Shown piece after piece: positions 11,929-23,642 of a stretch of DNA of 64,000 nucleotides; within the stretch, counting starts at the first letter, position 1; every line of letters begins with the position of its first letter. The translations under genes and the position numbers were made by a program. The notes under the pieces are model-generated. The model made no database searches. It was not told where the DNA came from and worked only from the letters and a program-made list of their open reading frames with translations. Source of the stretch: Heliopora coerulea (taxonomy: Eukaryota; Cnidaria; Anthozoa; Scleralcyonacea; Helioporidae); NCBI GenBank assembly GCA_030142905.1, contig JASJOG010000042.1:1800501-1864500 (forward strand), in the 5' to 3' direction.

Positions 11929-12882
11929 TCAAAGATTTGAAGTGGTCGTCATCATCGAGTTAATTGTTGTTTTGAAAACATTTCTGAACCTCGCATTTGT
12001 CACCCAGTAGATTAACGGATTAAGAGCACTGCTCAAGAAAATCATCAAACTGTTGAACATGTACACTCCACGTGGCAGCGTGGTTTCCTCGCGAAATGTA
12101 TCGATGAAATCGATCACGGAGACCGGTCCCCAGCACGAGGCAAAAGCTAGGAAGGCGACGAACATAGTGACGCTTACTTTGTACTCGCGTTTTTCCAGTG
12201 CAGTCAGCGTTCGTTCGCCGGCTTCCGTCGTGCCAACCTGTCTGCGACTCCTACGCATCTCTTTGAAGATTTTGAAATAAGAGAAGATGATGAGTTTCAT
12301 TGGCAAAATAATGAAGAGAACTTCCACCATAAACGTGTATGACTTGCTGGCATAGAAAGGATAGAGACAGAACGCTTTGCCGGCGTTGAACTCGTAGAAA
12401 CCCCAGCCAAAGAGAGGAGGAAGTGTGGCAATACTTGGCAACAGCCACAATCCACAAACCATGACACAGACATTTCTGGACGAAAAGATTTGTCGGGAGA
12501 ATTGAGGTTTGACGACAGCGAAGTACCTGTTGGCAGCCACGAGCGCCATGCCGACTTGCGATACCATTGAGAAAGCGAAGATCGAAAAACCGTTGAAGTC
12601 GCAGACTGCTTCCGAGAAAGGCCATCTTCCAGAAATTATCACTGCAATGGACAACGGGATGCATATAAGAGCGACAAGGATGTCGCTTAAGGCGAGGTTT
12701 ATGACGAAAACATTGCCTACATTTTGCAACGAAGGTGCTTTGTAAACCGCAAAGCAGACAAGAAGGTTGCCAAAAAGGGCAAAAAGGTTTACCAGGAGGT
12801 ACAAAGAGGCTTCAACAAAAATCTGCCCGACTTCCCTCGCTTCGAGTTGCTCGACCAAATAATTACGATGGATAACAGCCAT
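11929..12882 (-). CDS. Class A (rhodopsin-like) G protein-coupled receptor
   Basis: One uninterrupted 317-residue frame with seven hydrophobic segments. TM1 carries GNLLVCFAVY and TM2 carries NLALSDILVAL, with the conserved D2.50. Cysteines in WPFSEAVCDF and AFCLYPF can form the TM3-ECL2 disulphide. The TM3 end is NRY in place of DRY. TM6 has FASCWGP, a variant of CWxP, and TM7 has NPLIY. TM7 lacks the retinal lysine, so it is not an opsin. The overall look, including GWGFYEF in ECL2, is that of the large cnidarian amine/melatonin-receptor-like expansions, and the ligand cannot be told. A single coding exon is common in these expansions. The ATG at the 12882 end precedes a short N-terminus without a signal peptide, as usual for the class. 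Confidence 0.9.
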   Translation of the reverse strand: MAVIHRNYLVEQLEAREVGQIFVEASLYLLVNLFALFGNLLVCFAVYKAPSLQNVGNVFVINLALSDILVALICIPLSIAVIISGRWPFSEAVCDFNGFSIFAFSMVSQVGMALVAANRYFAVVKPQFSRQIFSSRNVCVMVCGLWLLPSIATLPPLFGWGFYEFNAGKAFCLYPFYASKSYTFMVEVLFIILPMKLIIFSYFKIFKEMRRSRRQVGTTEAGERTLTALEKREYKVSVTMFVAFLAFASCWGPVSVIDFIDTFREETTLPRGVYMFNSLMIFLSSALNPLIYWVTNARFRNVFKTTINSMMTTTSNL

Positions 12883-13544
12883 CTACTTCTTTCTTATTTT
12901 GGAGAATGATGGATTTTCAAAAGACAAAGTCAATGTTCCATTTACTTGCTAGATTTTCATTTTTAGGCATGATGTCTTTCCGTTAAACGTTTTGTTTCTT
13001 CCAAGATTTTGTGCTTTCGATTACCTTCGACGTTTTCACCAACACGCAGTTTGTTTAAACTGAGTGTTGCGTTTCAGCGTTAAAACAAACTGTCGTTCTA
13101 CAGATTTGTAGCTGTCTTTGATGCGTTCTTCTAAAAATTACAGAGGATATTGAACCTGATAAAGTTCTCCAGCTAATTCATTGGAGTCGTTTCCGAACTT
13201 CATGTGTCTCTACTAGGAATTTTGATGTCTTCTACACCAGGTCTAATTCCAAATGCCTCACTGTGAAAAATAATTGAAAATGTTGTTAGTTTCACTAAAT
13301 AAGTAAATTAATACATTTATTTATGCATTAGCTGTGTTTGAGGCCTGCACTTGCCACTGCTGCATATTATCAGAAATTAATGAAAACAGCAGGAAACGTA
13401 ACTTTAATATGAACACAAATGTCCAGGGAATTATTGGAAAAGACGCAGTTATTCTAGCAAAACAGAAAGAATATGGGTAAAAATATTACCTGTGGCGACC
13501 CCTTAGTATTTAGCTTTACCCTTACAAAATTTTCACCTACAACT
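12883..13544. other. GPCR upstream region, nothing else seen
   Basis: Presumed promoter and 5' UTR of the minus-strand GPCR. No recognisable gene or repeat, and no clear core promoter motif could be assigned. Confidence 0.35.
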
Positions 13545-13884
13545 TCACATATTAAAATAAGATTTCATATGTGAATTGTTTCAATTTTACATGCGGAATG
13601 AAAATTTTATATGTGAAATTTAGTTTCGTATGTGAATGTTCTATTTTATATGTGAGATACTTGTTTGGTACACTACGATTTCACATGTGAAATTTTGAAG
13701 CAGTTTAATTCAAATGTGAATTAGGTATTTCATTTGTGAAAATGTTCCCATTTCATATGTGAAATGGAAATCTCATCAGTGAGAAAACATTTCAATTCCA
13801 TATGTTTTTGACATGTAAAATGACATGAAATTTTCGAAAGAGAAGCTAAAGCCAAATGAAATATCATTTGGCTTTAGCTTCTCT
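13545..13884. repeat. Cluster of TTCAYATGTGAA palindromes ending in a perfect hairpin
   Basis: About ten palindromic or near-palindromic elements of the form TTCACATGTGAA / TTCATATGTGAA (and half-sites) are scattered over 260 bp with irregular spacing. The block ends in a perfect 21-bp stem with a 4-base loop (13839-13859 and 13864-13884). No coding content. It may be a foldback/MITE-type element. Confidence 0.7.
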
Positions 13885-15617
13885 TGATGGGTAATAAACC
13901 CATCGATGGGAGACGCACTGTCAGAAGGGTAGTAGAATTCGTCATGCAAAGGTCATCTCAAAAAAAAGAGTTCATATTAGAAATCCGAAAAACGTTAACA
14001 AAATTTTCATCCAGATTTAGGTGCGCTTCTTCCTTCAGGCCAAATATAAAAGTTTTTTCAAAGCTCCAAGACTACAGCACATCACTGCATGTCACATTCA
14101 ACTCCAAGGAGTTTAATTTACATTTAAGTTTTTCGATAATTGAACGTTAATATATATGAATGCTCCTTTTTTTACACAAAGTAAATGGTTTCGAGTTGGT
14201 AAAATGAAGGACGGCTTCGCCACAACAAGTGTCTATTTTTAAAAGCCAGTTTAACAAGACTCACAATCTGTGTCTTATTCGATACGCCTAAATCGTTTAA
14301 AACAAAAATGCGCGACAAACGTTTTATCAAATCTGGTAACATCTTGTGCAAGCGAACTCACCGGATGAAATCAACTGATTTGTACGGCATCATATCTATT
14401 AATTTAATTTCTTTCCATTTAATCCCACAGCATGGCGTCCAACTGACGGTTTTCCAATACAATCGTATAAACAGGTCGAAAATTAAACGGCTCGGGGACG
14501 AATAGTGGCAAACCGTTTGCGACGACATATGTAAACTGATTTTGATTACAGTATTTCAACAAGCGCAGCCAATGAGAGACCATCGGTGCTGTGCCCCTAA
14601 CATCGGACTTAATACCCATCAGTATATAATTATTAACTCTTTCTTTTGCGAGTTAAATCTACCCGTGCCAGCCATAGCAAAGAAAAAAACAGACTTACTC
14701 GGACAGAAAGGATATAAAGTTTCGTTGGTAGGTCTATGATTCGATAGCCTGCGGACTAATGATTAAACTGAGAGAGAAAGAAGAAAAGTTATGTTGTACT
14801 TCTTGCTACTGGAACTCTTTCCCGGTGCGATAAGACTGTTATCTTACTCCGGCTAATGCCAGGCGATTTTACTGGTCGAGAGGGAAGCTTCTGCAGTGAA
14901 AGAGTTGTACTGACCATCTCAATTATATATTGACTTTTCTGCACACTCGTGTTCGGTAGAAACAAAATGAGATTCTCTAGGAAAGTTGCTCACGCTGCGT
15001 CAGCCCAATGCTCAGCTGTTAATCATTAGCAGGAATTTATTATTCGCGATAAGGTTATTTTGTTGGTTTTCCTCATTCCATATATTGCGAGCCACTAGCG
15101 CAGCATAAGTTATTGCGGGACTCTTGATAGCGTTTGAGTGTTTTCACTTGCGGTGAATAAGCGTGAGATATACCTCGGCAAGTGTTCACCTCTGCCTCAT
15201 TTAGTCCGTGTGAAAAACACAACATGTGCTACAAATGTATTCGACTGTACAAAAAATACTTCATTATAATAGGATGTCTACATCTATTAACGAGACCAAG
15301 TTATTTACTGATTTGTACATCACTTAAAGTGGTGAACCGATGACACAACACACTCCCAAATGAAAAGGTCAAAGGATGCTTAGTTGGGATTATCAGGCTA
15401 CAACAACATCTTTTTCATTCCTAGTTCAGAAAAGTAAGCATTCGGACTGAAATAAGCTTGCAATAGGTTGTAAATTTATTGCCCAACTATTTGCAAAACA
15501 TATCAACTGCACTTTGATATCGCTTCAAGCCCCATGCATACACAGTGACACGACCAAGTTATCCTTTACAAGATTTTCCTTGACAAGTTTAGTTTGCTTG
15601 TGTGTATGGCACAAATT
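13885..15617. other. No gene seen
   Basis: Short open frames on both strands lack recognisable content, splice context or composition. AT-rich intergenic sequence. Confidence 0.35.
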
Positions 15618-15702
15618 GACAATTTTTCCTTGACAAGTCGTCTTTTTCAAAAGCTGCCATGGCTAGCTTTTGAGTATGGCTCCTTGTCATGGAAAAATTG
15701 TC
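15618..15702. repeat. Nested hairpin (20-bp outer and 8-bp inner stems)
   Basis: The outer arms GACAATTTTTCCTTGACAAG (15618-15637) and its reverse complement with one mismatch (15683-15702) enclose a second inverted repeat, CAAAAGCT...AGCTTTTG, centred on GCCATGGC. It could extrude as a cruciform. Probably a remnant of a foldback element. Confidence 0.65.
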
Positions 15703-16275
15703 AAGGAAAACTTGTTCGTATCTACAGGGTTTTCTGGTATACCTCTAACACCAGAAACGGGTTAGTGGAAACGTTCTGCGACAGTCGAACTTTCTGTAGT
15801 CTTCAATACTTCAGGAAAATGCGATTAAATGTATAACAAACTTGAAACCAGTTCCAGCGATCTCTGCTCCCAATTCTACGATGAAATTTATAGTAGGCTG
15901 CTCAATCAAATCCTGAAAGCCGAGTTGGACTTGAGAAGTGTATTTCATAAAAATTACACAATGCACCGATAAAACAATTCAAAACTTTGACGTTGTCACG
16001 TTTTTAATGAAATTTATATTGCAGTTTATTCAAGAACATTTTGTCCATTCATATTGAAACTTAGTTAATACCTTGAAAGGCCCTGCCGTAAGTCATCAAG
16101 ATGTGTACTTTTGGTACGAGGTAATAACAGGGGTGTCGCCTGTCGACCCTAGAGAGTCTTAGACGAAGCTAGAGGTCTGAACCATTTCCCAGGAGATGGT
16201 GAAATTTCATACTCTTCGTGAGGCCATTTTCGGCTTTCTAGCGGCAGATGTAGCTAACGACAGTTGAAGTAAGAC

Positions 16276-17955
16276 TGGAATTATCTTAATAACAATAAAG
16301 TACGGCGTTCTCCGACTATAATATTTTTATTCGAGCTTTCGGCTACCAGTTCTGTAGCCTTCAACAGGAAGAGACTAAGGTAAAGTGGGATGAATTGTTA
16401 ATATGTGAATAGAGGTGAAGGTCGTGACGTAGACAATTACGATGTAAGGTGAATAATTATCAGAAGTGTAGGCGTGCATGTGAACGATGGCTATTGCGTC
16501 AATATTTTCTTAACAAGAGAGAATATTGTCGTGGTAGCGGCCTTGAGTTGTTGTTGGCTCCATCGATTGTAGCTTTGTGCCAAGATTCTACTGTTTTTCG
16601 GATTCAGACCAATCATAATAAGCATTGGCACCGCATTGTACAACGCATCGAATTCCTGACATCCATACTATCACTACTACAGAACCTTAACTGCTTCTCT
16701 GTAAAGAATTCTTTTGAGTTCGCTGCAGATATGTCCAAAATTACGATCGAGCCCGATGAAACTATGATACCATTGGACGTTTCACTATTCACTGCTATCC
16801 TGCGGTAAACGCATTCCACGAGAATCTCAATTCTATTGACCCCGATATCCTATTCACTATCGAGCACGAAAACAACGGCAAAAATAACCACACAGCGCCA
16901 CAACAAGATACGTGTCACCGTTTACAGGAAGCCCACACATACCGACAGAGACTTGGACTACAACTCACACCACGACAAACGACACAAGTTAAGTGCTGCT
17001 AAGACGTTGATCCACCGTGCCTTCTCCTTGCCAACCACACAAGACGACCAAGAAAAAGTACAACACGTAACGAACACGCTACTTACTAATGGATACCCAA
17101 AAAAGGTCATTTCCACAATCATCAAATCGATGGAGCCAAATCACGTACACCAACCCGAACAATTAGTAAAGGAATCCTTCGACATGGTAGAGCCGCCTTC
17201 TCCTGATCATCACTTCGCCACACTACCCTACATAAAAGGCATTATCGAACCACTAACAAAAATCCTGCGACGCTACGACTTAAAAGTTACCAACAAACCA
17301 ATGCAAACCCTAGAACAAGAATTTCCATCTCTCAAACACAGAGTCCCCTTGGAACAAACCACCAACAATCTACAGAATACCCTGCGCGGACTGTCCTTGG
17401 AGTTATATAGGCGAAACGGGGAGGTCTCTTGAAACAAGTAAGAAAGAACACATCACGAACAGATACTTTGCACAAAATTCAAACATCGCAAATCACGCTT
17501 GGACTCTGTCACAAAATATTGACTTTGACATCGGACAGATAATCGACAAGGGAAACCACAGAATCCGAAAAACAGTAGAATCTTGGCGCACAGCTACAAT
17601 CAATGGAGCCGACAACAACTCAAGGCCGCTACCACAACAATATTCTCTTTTGTTAAGAAAACATTGACGTAATAGCCATCGTTCACATGCACGGCTACAC
17701 TTCTGATAATTATTCACCTTAAATGTTTTTTACCTTTTATATATTTATAGTTACATCGTAATTGTCTACGTCACGACCTTCACCCCTATTCACATATTAA
17801 CAATTCATCCCACTTTACCTTAGTCTCTTCCTGTTGAAGGCTACAGAACTGGTAGCCGAAAGCTCGAATAAAAATATTATAGTCGGAGAACGCCTTACTT
17901 TATTGTTATGATTCTGCCCGACCGCGCGTCTTCCATATTTTTATGGAATTATCTT
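16276..17955 (+). mobile_element. Internally deleted Penelope-like retroelement (EN+ type)
   Basis: A 12-base direct repeat (TGGAATTATCTT at 16276-16287 and 17944-17955) flanks the element as a target-site duplication. Its ends are inverted arms of about 300-400 bp (from about 16288 and to about 17911). Inside are fragments of a Penelope reverse transcriptase: a motif-A-like IPLDVSLFTAI near 16770, then FTIEHENNGK and RVTVYRKPTHTDR near 16850-16940, then the LPYIKGIIEPL linker. A frameshifted GIY-YIG endonuclease segment follows (YIGETGRSLETS near 17405). The YxDD catalytic part between the first two fragments is missing, so the copy is dead. Both arms carry a hammerhead-like fold (16329-16371 minus, 17828-17870 plus). 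Confidence 0.8.
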
Positions 17956-20900
17956 GCCGTTGATTGTTTCCACGCTGGCGGTCTAAGCATTCTGGATTGG
18001 GACAGCAGCCTCCCTCTTACGCTGCAACTGAAATCGAAGCCGTGGTCATGACGCGAAAGCCCGACCGGACTCTGACTGTAAAACGAATCTGGTTAACCCT
18101 TTTTCTGCCCTCGATGTACTTTGCTATTTACAGTTAACTGATAACCACTTCATCTTAATTTCCACCTTTGATGGAACATTCAAAGGTCCTAATTGATTTT
18201 CTAGTTTATAAATTTAATTCAAAAACTTCGACAGTATTTAGCTTTAAATCTCACATTCAAACTCTGAGAAGGGGGAATGGAGCAAATAGGTAACCTTGAG
18301 GGGATTATAGTGAACTTAACTTGAATGCCAGAAAAAAATTGGTGCTAAATTCAACTTTCACTGGTCAACACGAACTCTTGTACTTTAGTTGTTGATATGC
18401 ATTTTCTATCTCACCGCTTCTCTTTCGGAAATAAGACAAATTTTCAGTTGCCGACAGCTGAACTATCTCGAGCGGTATAACCTCAGACCATAACACCGGT
18501 TTGAGATAACTGGGCTGGATTTTCTTCAGTTCGGATTTCCAAGCTAACCGTGCAAAAAAATTTCACTGTAGGCTGAAGTTGTTACACAGGAGGTGCAAAA
18601 ATATTAAAGCAACTGGATAATACTGCTGAATTTCACTCAGGGTTAACTGCTGCTTTCAACTTTTGCCTGCTGCTGAAATTTCGCACTTAATCGGAATTTT
18701 TTCAAAATCTTAAGCTAGAATGATGCCCCATCCACATGAATGCGCTTTTATAGAAAAAGCATTCTTTTTCTCTGCGTTTTTGGCTTTCTGTACAAACGTA
18801 ACTATGAGTGAAGTCGTTTCCACTCAAAAATTTTCTAAAAGCATTTGGAAGTACACAGGGCCTGGAAACCCAGACTTGAAAACAATACTGAAGTACCGTG
18901 TGGACGAGACGAAAACGGACGCTTTTTGTAAGCGGGGTTGGACACCAGTTCTGCGTAAACGATTTTGATTGAGTCATTGCTATCCGATTGTCATGGACGT
19001 CATATCAAAAGGCGAATGCGTTCCAAAAACGCTCGTGTGAACGCAAGTATTTTGATGGGTTTTTATTTAAATTGAAAACGGATAAGACTTGAAAACGCAT
19101 TTCTACGAACGCGGGGACGAAACTCATTTTGTGACTAGCCACTGGCAACACGGTGCTCAGGCCCTGTGAAAACTAAAGAATTGGTTCACACCAAAGCGCG
19201 GCTCCGAGTTCAGAAAAACACTTCCAATGCACGCGGTTACTGACTTTTACCACAATGGAAGTCACTCACCATTAAAAGTAGATCAACCGCCAGGCTACAG
19301 TTTGAGCTATTCGTCAGAATACATCTCCCAGAATTCACTCCCACCGAGTGGGATGAGGAACTACGTGCGAGAGATGTCGAGCAGAAAGCCAACGCGGAGC
19401 GATATGCTGATAAGCCAGCGACAAGCAACACCAAAGAACAAAATTGAATTGCTTTAAAAAGCAGCATGAAGATATCCGCGCGTAGTAAGACATACTCTAT
19501 ATCTTAAAGTTCACGTTATAGAATTCAAACCCAGAAGAAATGATCAACTCATGTAAGTTTTCTGTGCACTGGGGTTTGCTAAATATAGCATCGCAGTTAT
19601 ATAGTACCACAAGCAACCACTGAAAGTTCACGTAACGTCAATAGATACATATTTCGGCCCGCGATAACATTCGTGAGCTCGTGCAGCACAAAATAAATGT
19701 ACATGCTCTGGAGTAGTAAAATGAGGTCTTGATGTGAGATAACGTTTCCATTTGCGCAAATATCAAATGCAGGAAACGAGTCGACACAGCCCCAACAGTA
19801 GCAAATGGTCCTTGGGACGAGATTGCGATGGTCCACTCCAGAAACTGGTATATAGCTCAGTATTGTCTAAACATTTGTGCTACACCAAACTCCCACACTT
19901 AACTTTATCCAAGCTAGGAGGCCGGGGTGAATATCAGCAGTTAAGCTAAGAACTTGGAGTTTTAAATTCTAAATTTCAGACAATCGAACGACTAAAGCCG
20001 CAAAAATGATTAACTGCTGCAGTTGCTAAACAAGAACCGAAGTGGTAAAAAAACTAAGTCATAGTTTTACCTGCAAAATTGAAGCGCTGGACCCTTTTTC
20101 ACGGGTCGTATGTTAAGTACTCAAGGTGAAGCCATTTGTAGTTTTAGCGAATTGAACGTTGTGGGGTATTGTTGCGTTTCTCACCGCCCGCTGATGTTGA
20201 TTACACTGTCCTAATGCGAATGCAATTAGAAAAGGTCGTGTTTCGGCATTTTAATCATCGTTCAATGCAGCTCTTATATTGTTCCACGTCGTAGTTGTTA
20301 AATTTGGTCCTCGACTGCAGAATGTGGTTAGCCGACGGCTGTGGTGGGGCAACCCGGATCTTTTTCTTTCCCATTTGGTTAGCCCTTCAACACTGAAATG
20401 TCCGGCAAAATCGGACACTTAGAAAGAACAGAGGACATAAACACCGAAACAGAACAAAAACATCAGGCATTAAAGGTTTAACTCTTCCCCAGTGAAAACA
20501 CTCCTCTAGTCGACTAAAATCGTCAAGCGTTAACCAGAGCAAAGCAACAGTCTTATCCCGCCGAGAAAGAGTTAAGACACCTTTTCGAGCCCCATTCCCT
20601 GAATAAATCCCGGTGTACACTGAACATACGCTCCGAAACCGATTAGAACTAATCAGAAAAAGAACAAAGGAGACAATTTTTTTCCGCACAGTAAATTCCA
20701 CCCAGTGGAAACCAGGCTTCAGGCTATATTCCACTGGGCGAATTATATCACGCGAATCGATCATTTTCTTGGGTGAATTGGTTTCTCGTTACAGTCGAAA
20801 AGAAAAGGTCGCTTCGCACGCCAAAATTCACCTCGTGGAAAACAGCATTAAGCAAGTACATATCCGCGATTTGCTCCAAGCAACTACCTCGCTAAATTAA

Positions 20901-21552
20901 AAAATATCCGTAAAACATGCCCCGAGTATCTGGGTGAACAATGAGTAAAGGCCGTTTTGCGCTAGGCGATTTTCATCGCGAAAAAGATAAGGTCTCTACT
21001 CACGATAAAATTCACCTGTTGAAAAACAGTCTTCAAGGATCATTTTAACAGTTGAACCTTTTTGATCTGGTCGACACTTTACGATTATTGGATACAATCG
21101 CTTTCCCCTGACGTATACGATTCAGTTTTAGGAAGGTCTTCGGAAAGTATTGCAACATTCGTGGGCAAATGATAGTAAGGAATTGTAATCTTATAAATTA
21201 ATTGCATACGCCATGGTGAACAATTGTAAGTGATAACCGTATCGTGTAGATGGAACCTGTAAAACACCGACCTAAAATGTGCATCAGGCCCAAACTAGAA
21301 AGTGACAACAAAAAGCGAGGTCAGGATAGTCAAAAAATTAACGTCTTAAGTCTAACAAACAAGGCTCATTTCGACGTTTAAAAAATACCTAGTCAGTCAT
21401 AGTTACAGGGATAGGAAAAACTTAGGAAGACAAGTGTAGAGAGTATTAAAGACTTAAGAATAGCCAACTAGTGAGTGCACCGACAAACCTTTAGCACAAG
21501 TGCCGGCCACTGATCTTGTTTAGGTACGCAACGGGCAACTAAAGTACAGGAG
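17956..21552. other. Long stretch without a recognisable gene
   Basis: Frames of 60-125 codons occur on both strands, some overlapping each other, but none has a domain, splice context or protein-like composition. Likely old repeats and intergenic sequence. Confidence 0.35.
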
Positions 21553-21584
21553 ACAGAACAGATCTACGTGTAGATCTGTTCTGT
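21553..21584. repeat. Perfect 15-bp stem palindrome
   Basis: ACAGAACAGATCTAC, a GT loop, and its exact reverse complement. It lies just before the ~330-bp tandem array and may mark its edge. Confidence 0.75.
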
Positions 21585-21599
21585 AACTGCCCAAGTGTT

Positions 21600-22635
21600 A
21601 TATCCAATACGGAAAAACCTTTATCGAATGAAGCGCAGCTTGCGCATCGCTACACCGTTCCTCAGCATAACACCAGATTTCAACTTGAAGTGTCGCGCGC
21701 GCGACTGCTGTGTTGGTAAGACTGGATAGTTTTCTAACTGGTGTCACTCGAAAGCTCCAAAGACAAAACGAAATACCGCTAGATAATATTGCCCAAAGTG
21801 TACACGCAGTTTTAGGCAGCTTGCCATGCAACGTCATAATAGGATTAGTCAAGGCGAAAACTGGTCAAATACGGCGATAGCCGACAACCATCGATTTGAT
21901 GAGCAAAGCCGCCATTAATGTGCCGCTCCCTGCACAAAGATACAACGGAGGACATTTTACCCAATTCCTGCCCCGCTTGCGCATCGCTGCACCGTTCCTT
22001 GGCACTAAGATGGATCGCCACTTGACGCAAAATGTCGCACGCGTGACTGTTGTCTTGTTGAATCCGAATAGTTGTCAATATTGGTTTAACTCAAGAGCTC
22101 CTAGGACAAAACTAAAATGTCGCTTTCTAGATAACTTTACACAAAGTGTAAACCCAGCTTTAGGCACTTTGACGATGAAGACAGTTCAGACACGGTAGGT
22201 GATGGCCGATTACGATCGATTTAATGAAAATGACCGCCATTAATGTGCCTCCCCCAGTACAAATGTGCAGCAGAGTGCACTGTTACCCAATTCATACGTA
22301 GCTTACGCATCGATGCACCGTTCTTTAGCATGAAGTTGGATTTTCCCTTGGCGCAAGAGGTCACGGGCGTGACCGTTGTATTGACAAAAAATGAATATTT
22401 TTCTACTTAGTTTCACTTGAGAGCTTATAAGACAAAACGAAAAAGTCACACGCTAGATAATATTCCACCAAGTGTAAACCCAGCTTCACGCAATTCGAAC
22501 GTGAAAACAGTTCAGATACGGTAGGTGATGGTCGACAACCATCGATTTTACGAGAACGACCACCATGAATGTGCTACTCCGTGCACAAAGATGCAGTTGA
22601 GTGAACTGTTTCCCAATTCATGAAGTTATCCGCCC
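21600..22635. repeat. ~330-bp tandem repeat, about three copies
   Basis: The landmark TGCGCATCGC-TGCACCGTTC recurs at 21641, 21978 and about 22304, giving periods of 337 and 326. Each unit also carries an AGATAATATT segment, a CAACCATCGATTT segment and an ATTAATGTGCC segment in the same order. Units differ by many substitutions and small indels, so the array is old. The last unit continues into the segment that is also found inverted at 34123-34720. Confidence 0.8.
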
Positions 22636-23041
22636 CGCGTTCGCCATTCGTCCGATTACTATTTGACCCATAGCTGGGTGGGTGGTTATAGCGCCACCGA
22701 TCCGCTTTTCGGTAGTCGACTTCAGTAGAAACAGGAGGAACCACGTGAAGGTATCGACTTCCCTGGGACTACTCCTGGCTCACTTGGGCTTTTTAGGCCG
22801 GCCAGTAGACCTCCTGCGAGAGGAGCGGTACACAACCTGTTCGTCCCTTTTCCCCCCTTGTGTATTTTTATATGTGTATACACAAACACAAATACAAATA
22901 CATATAAGGATGCATATTACGCAATGACCGTCTTCATTCTTCAATGGGAAACGAGGTTTTTGGACATCAGCCTTGTCCCTTTGATGACAAGCATCTCCAA
23001 TTTTTCAGACGAATAAAACTAGTTCCTTGCAGACACTTGGA
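22428..23041 (+). repeat. Dispersed repeat, copy 1 (inverted partner at 34123)
   Basis: About 600 bp, including the end of the third tandem unit, matches 34123-34720 in reverse complement at high identity. The match includes a GC-rich block with GGCCGGCC near 22798 and a TATGTGTATACAC simple stretch. No coding content is recognised; the frame present in both copies is short. A shared mobile element or a local inverted duplication fits. Confidence 0.75.
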
Positions 23042-23409
23042 CACAAGCAATACTATCACGAACTCAATTTTCTTCTACGTTGGGATCCAGTGGAGGTTTT
23101 TCTTTACAGTTGAGGTATTCACTCCTCATAAATCTCAGCATTAACATGAGCAAATAAGTACTGTAATGTAAGTAATTTCGGTAGTATTACTAGATTTATA
23201 TTGTAAGTAAAAGAAATTATAATGACATGCAAGATACGTAACCCTGTAAACGATATTTTGACTTTTACTGTCAACACATGCACAACACTTTGAAAACCAG
23301 AATTTACTCTGAAAGGTTACCGTACTTACAGAAATTAAAATAATAATAATACTAATAATAATAAGAATAATATCACTTAGACACATGCAATACAATCTTC
23401 AATTCAATT
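23042..23409. other. No gene; short (TAA)n tract
   Basis: AT-rich, with an ATAATAATAATACTAATAA stretch near 23340, close to the 3' side of the LINE on the minus strand. It could be part of the LINE's simple-repeat tail. Confidence 0.35.
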
Positions 23410-23642
23410 TTCCTCTTATTTATTTATTTACTTATTTACTTAATCTTATTTATATACGGTAACTAATCAACCAATAATAAAATATATTTACAGGGAAAAA
23501 TGTTCAGTTGTTTTTTCATTAGGCCGTGTTGCACACATAAGAAATTAAAAAGAGAAAGAAATAAAGATATTTACATCAGAGCTTTTAAATGGTAATACTA
23601 AAAATAAAAAAACAAGCTATTTACAATTAAAAATACTGAATT

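Noticed and set aside
18702..18977. Overlapping 82- and 91-codon frames on opposite strands
   Set aside because: Mutual shadows in AT/GC-balanced sequence. No domain, no splice partner, no recognisable relatives.
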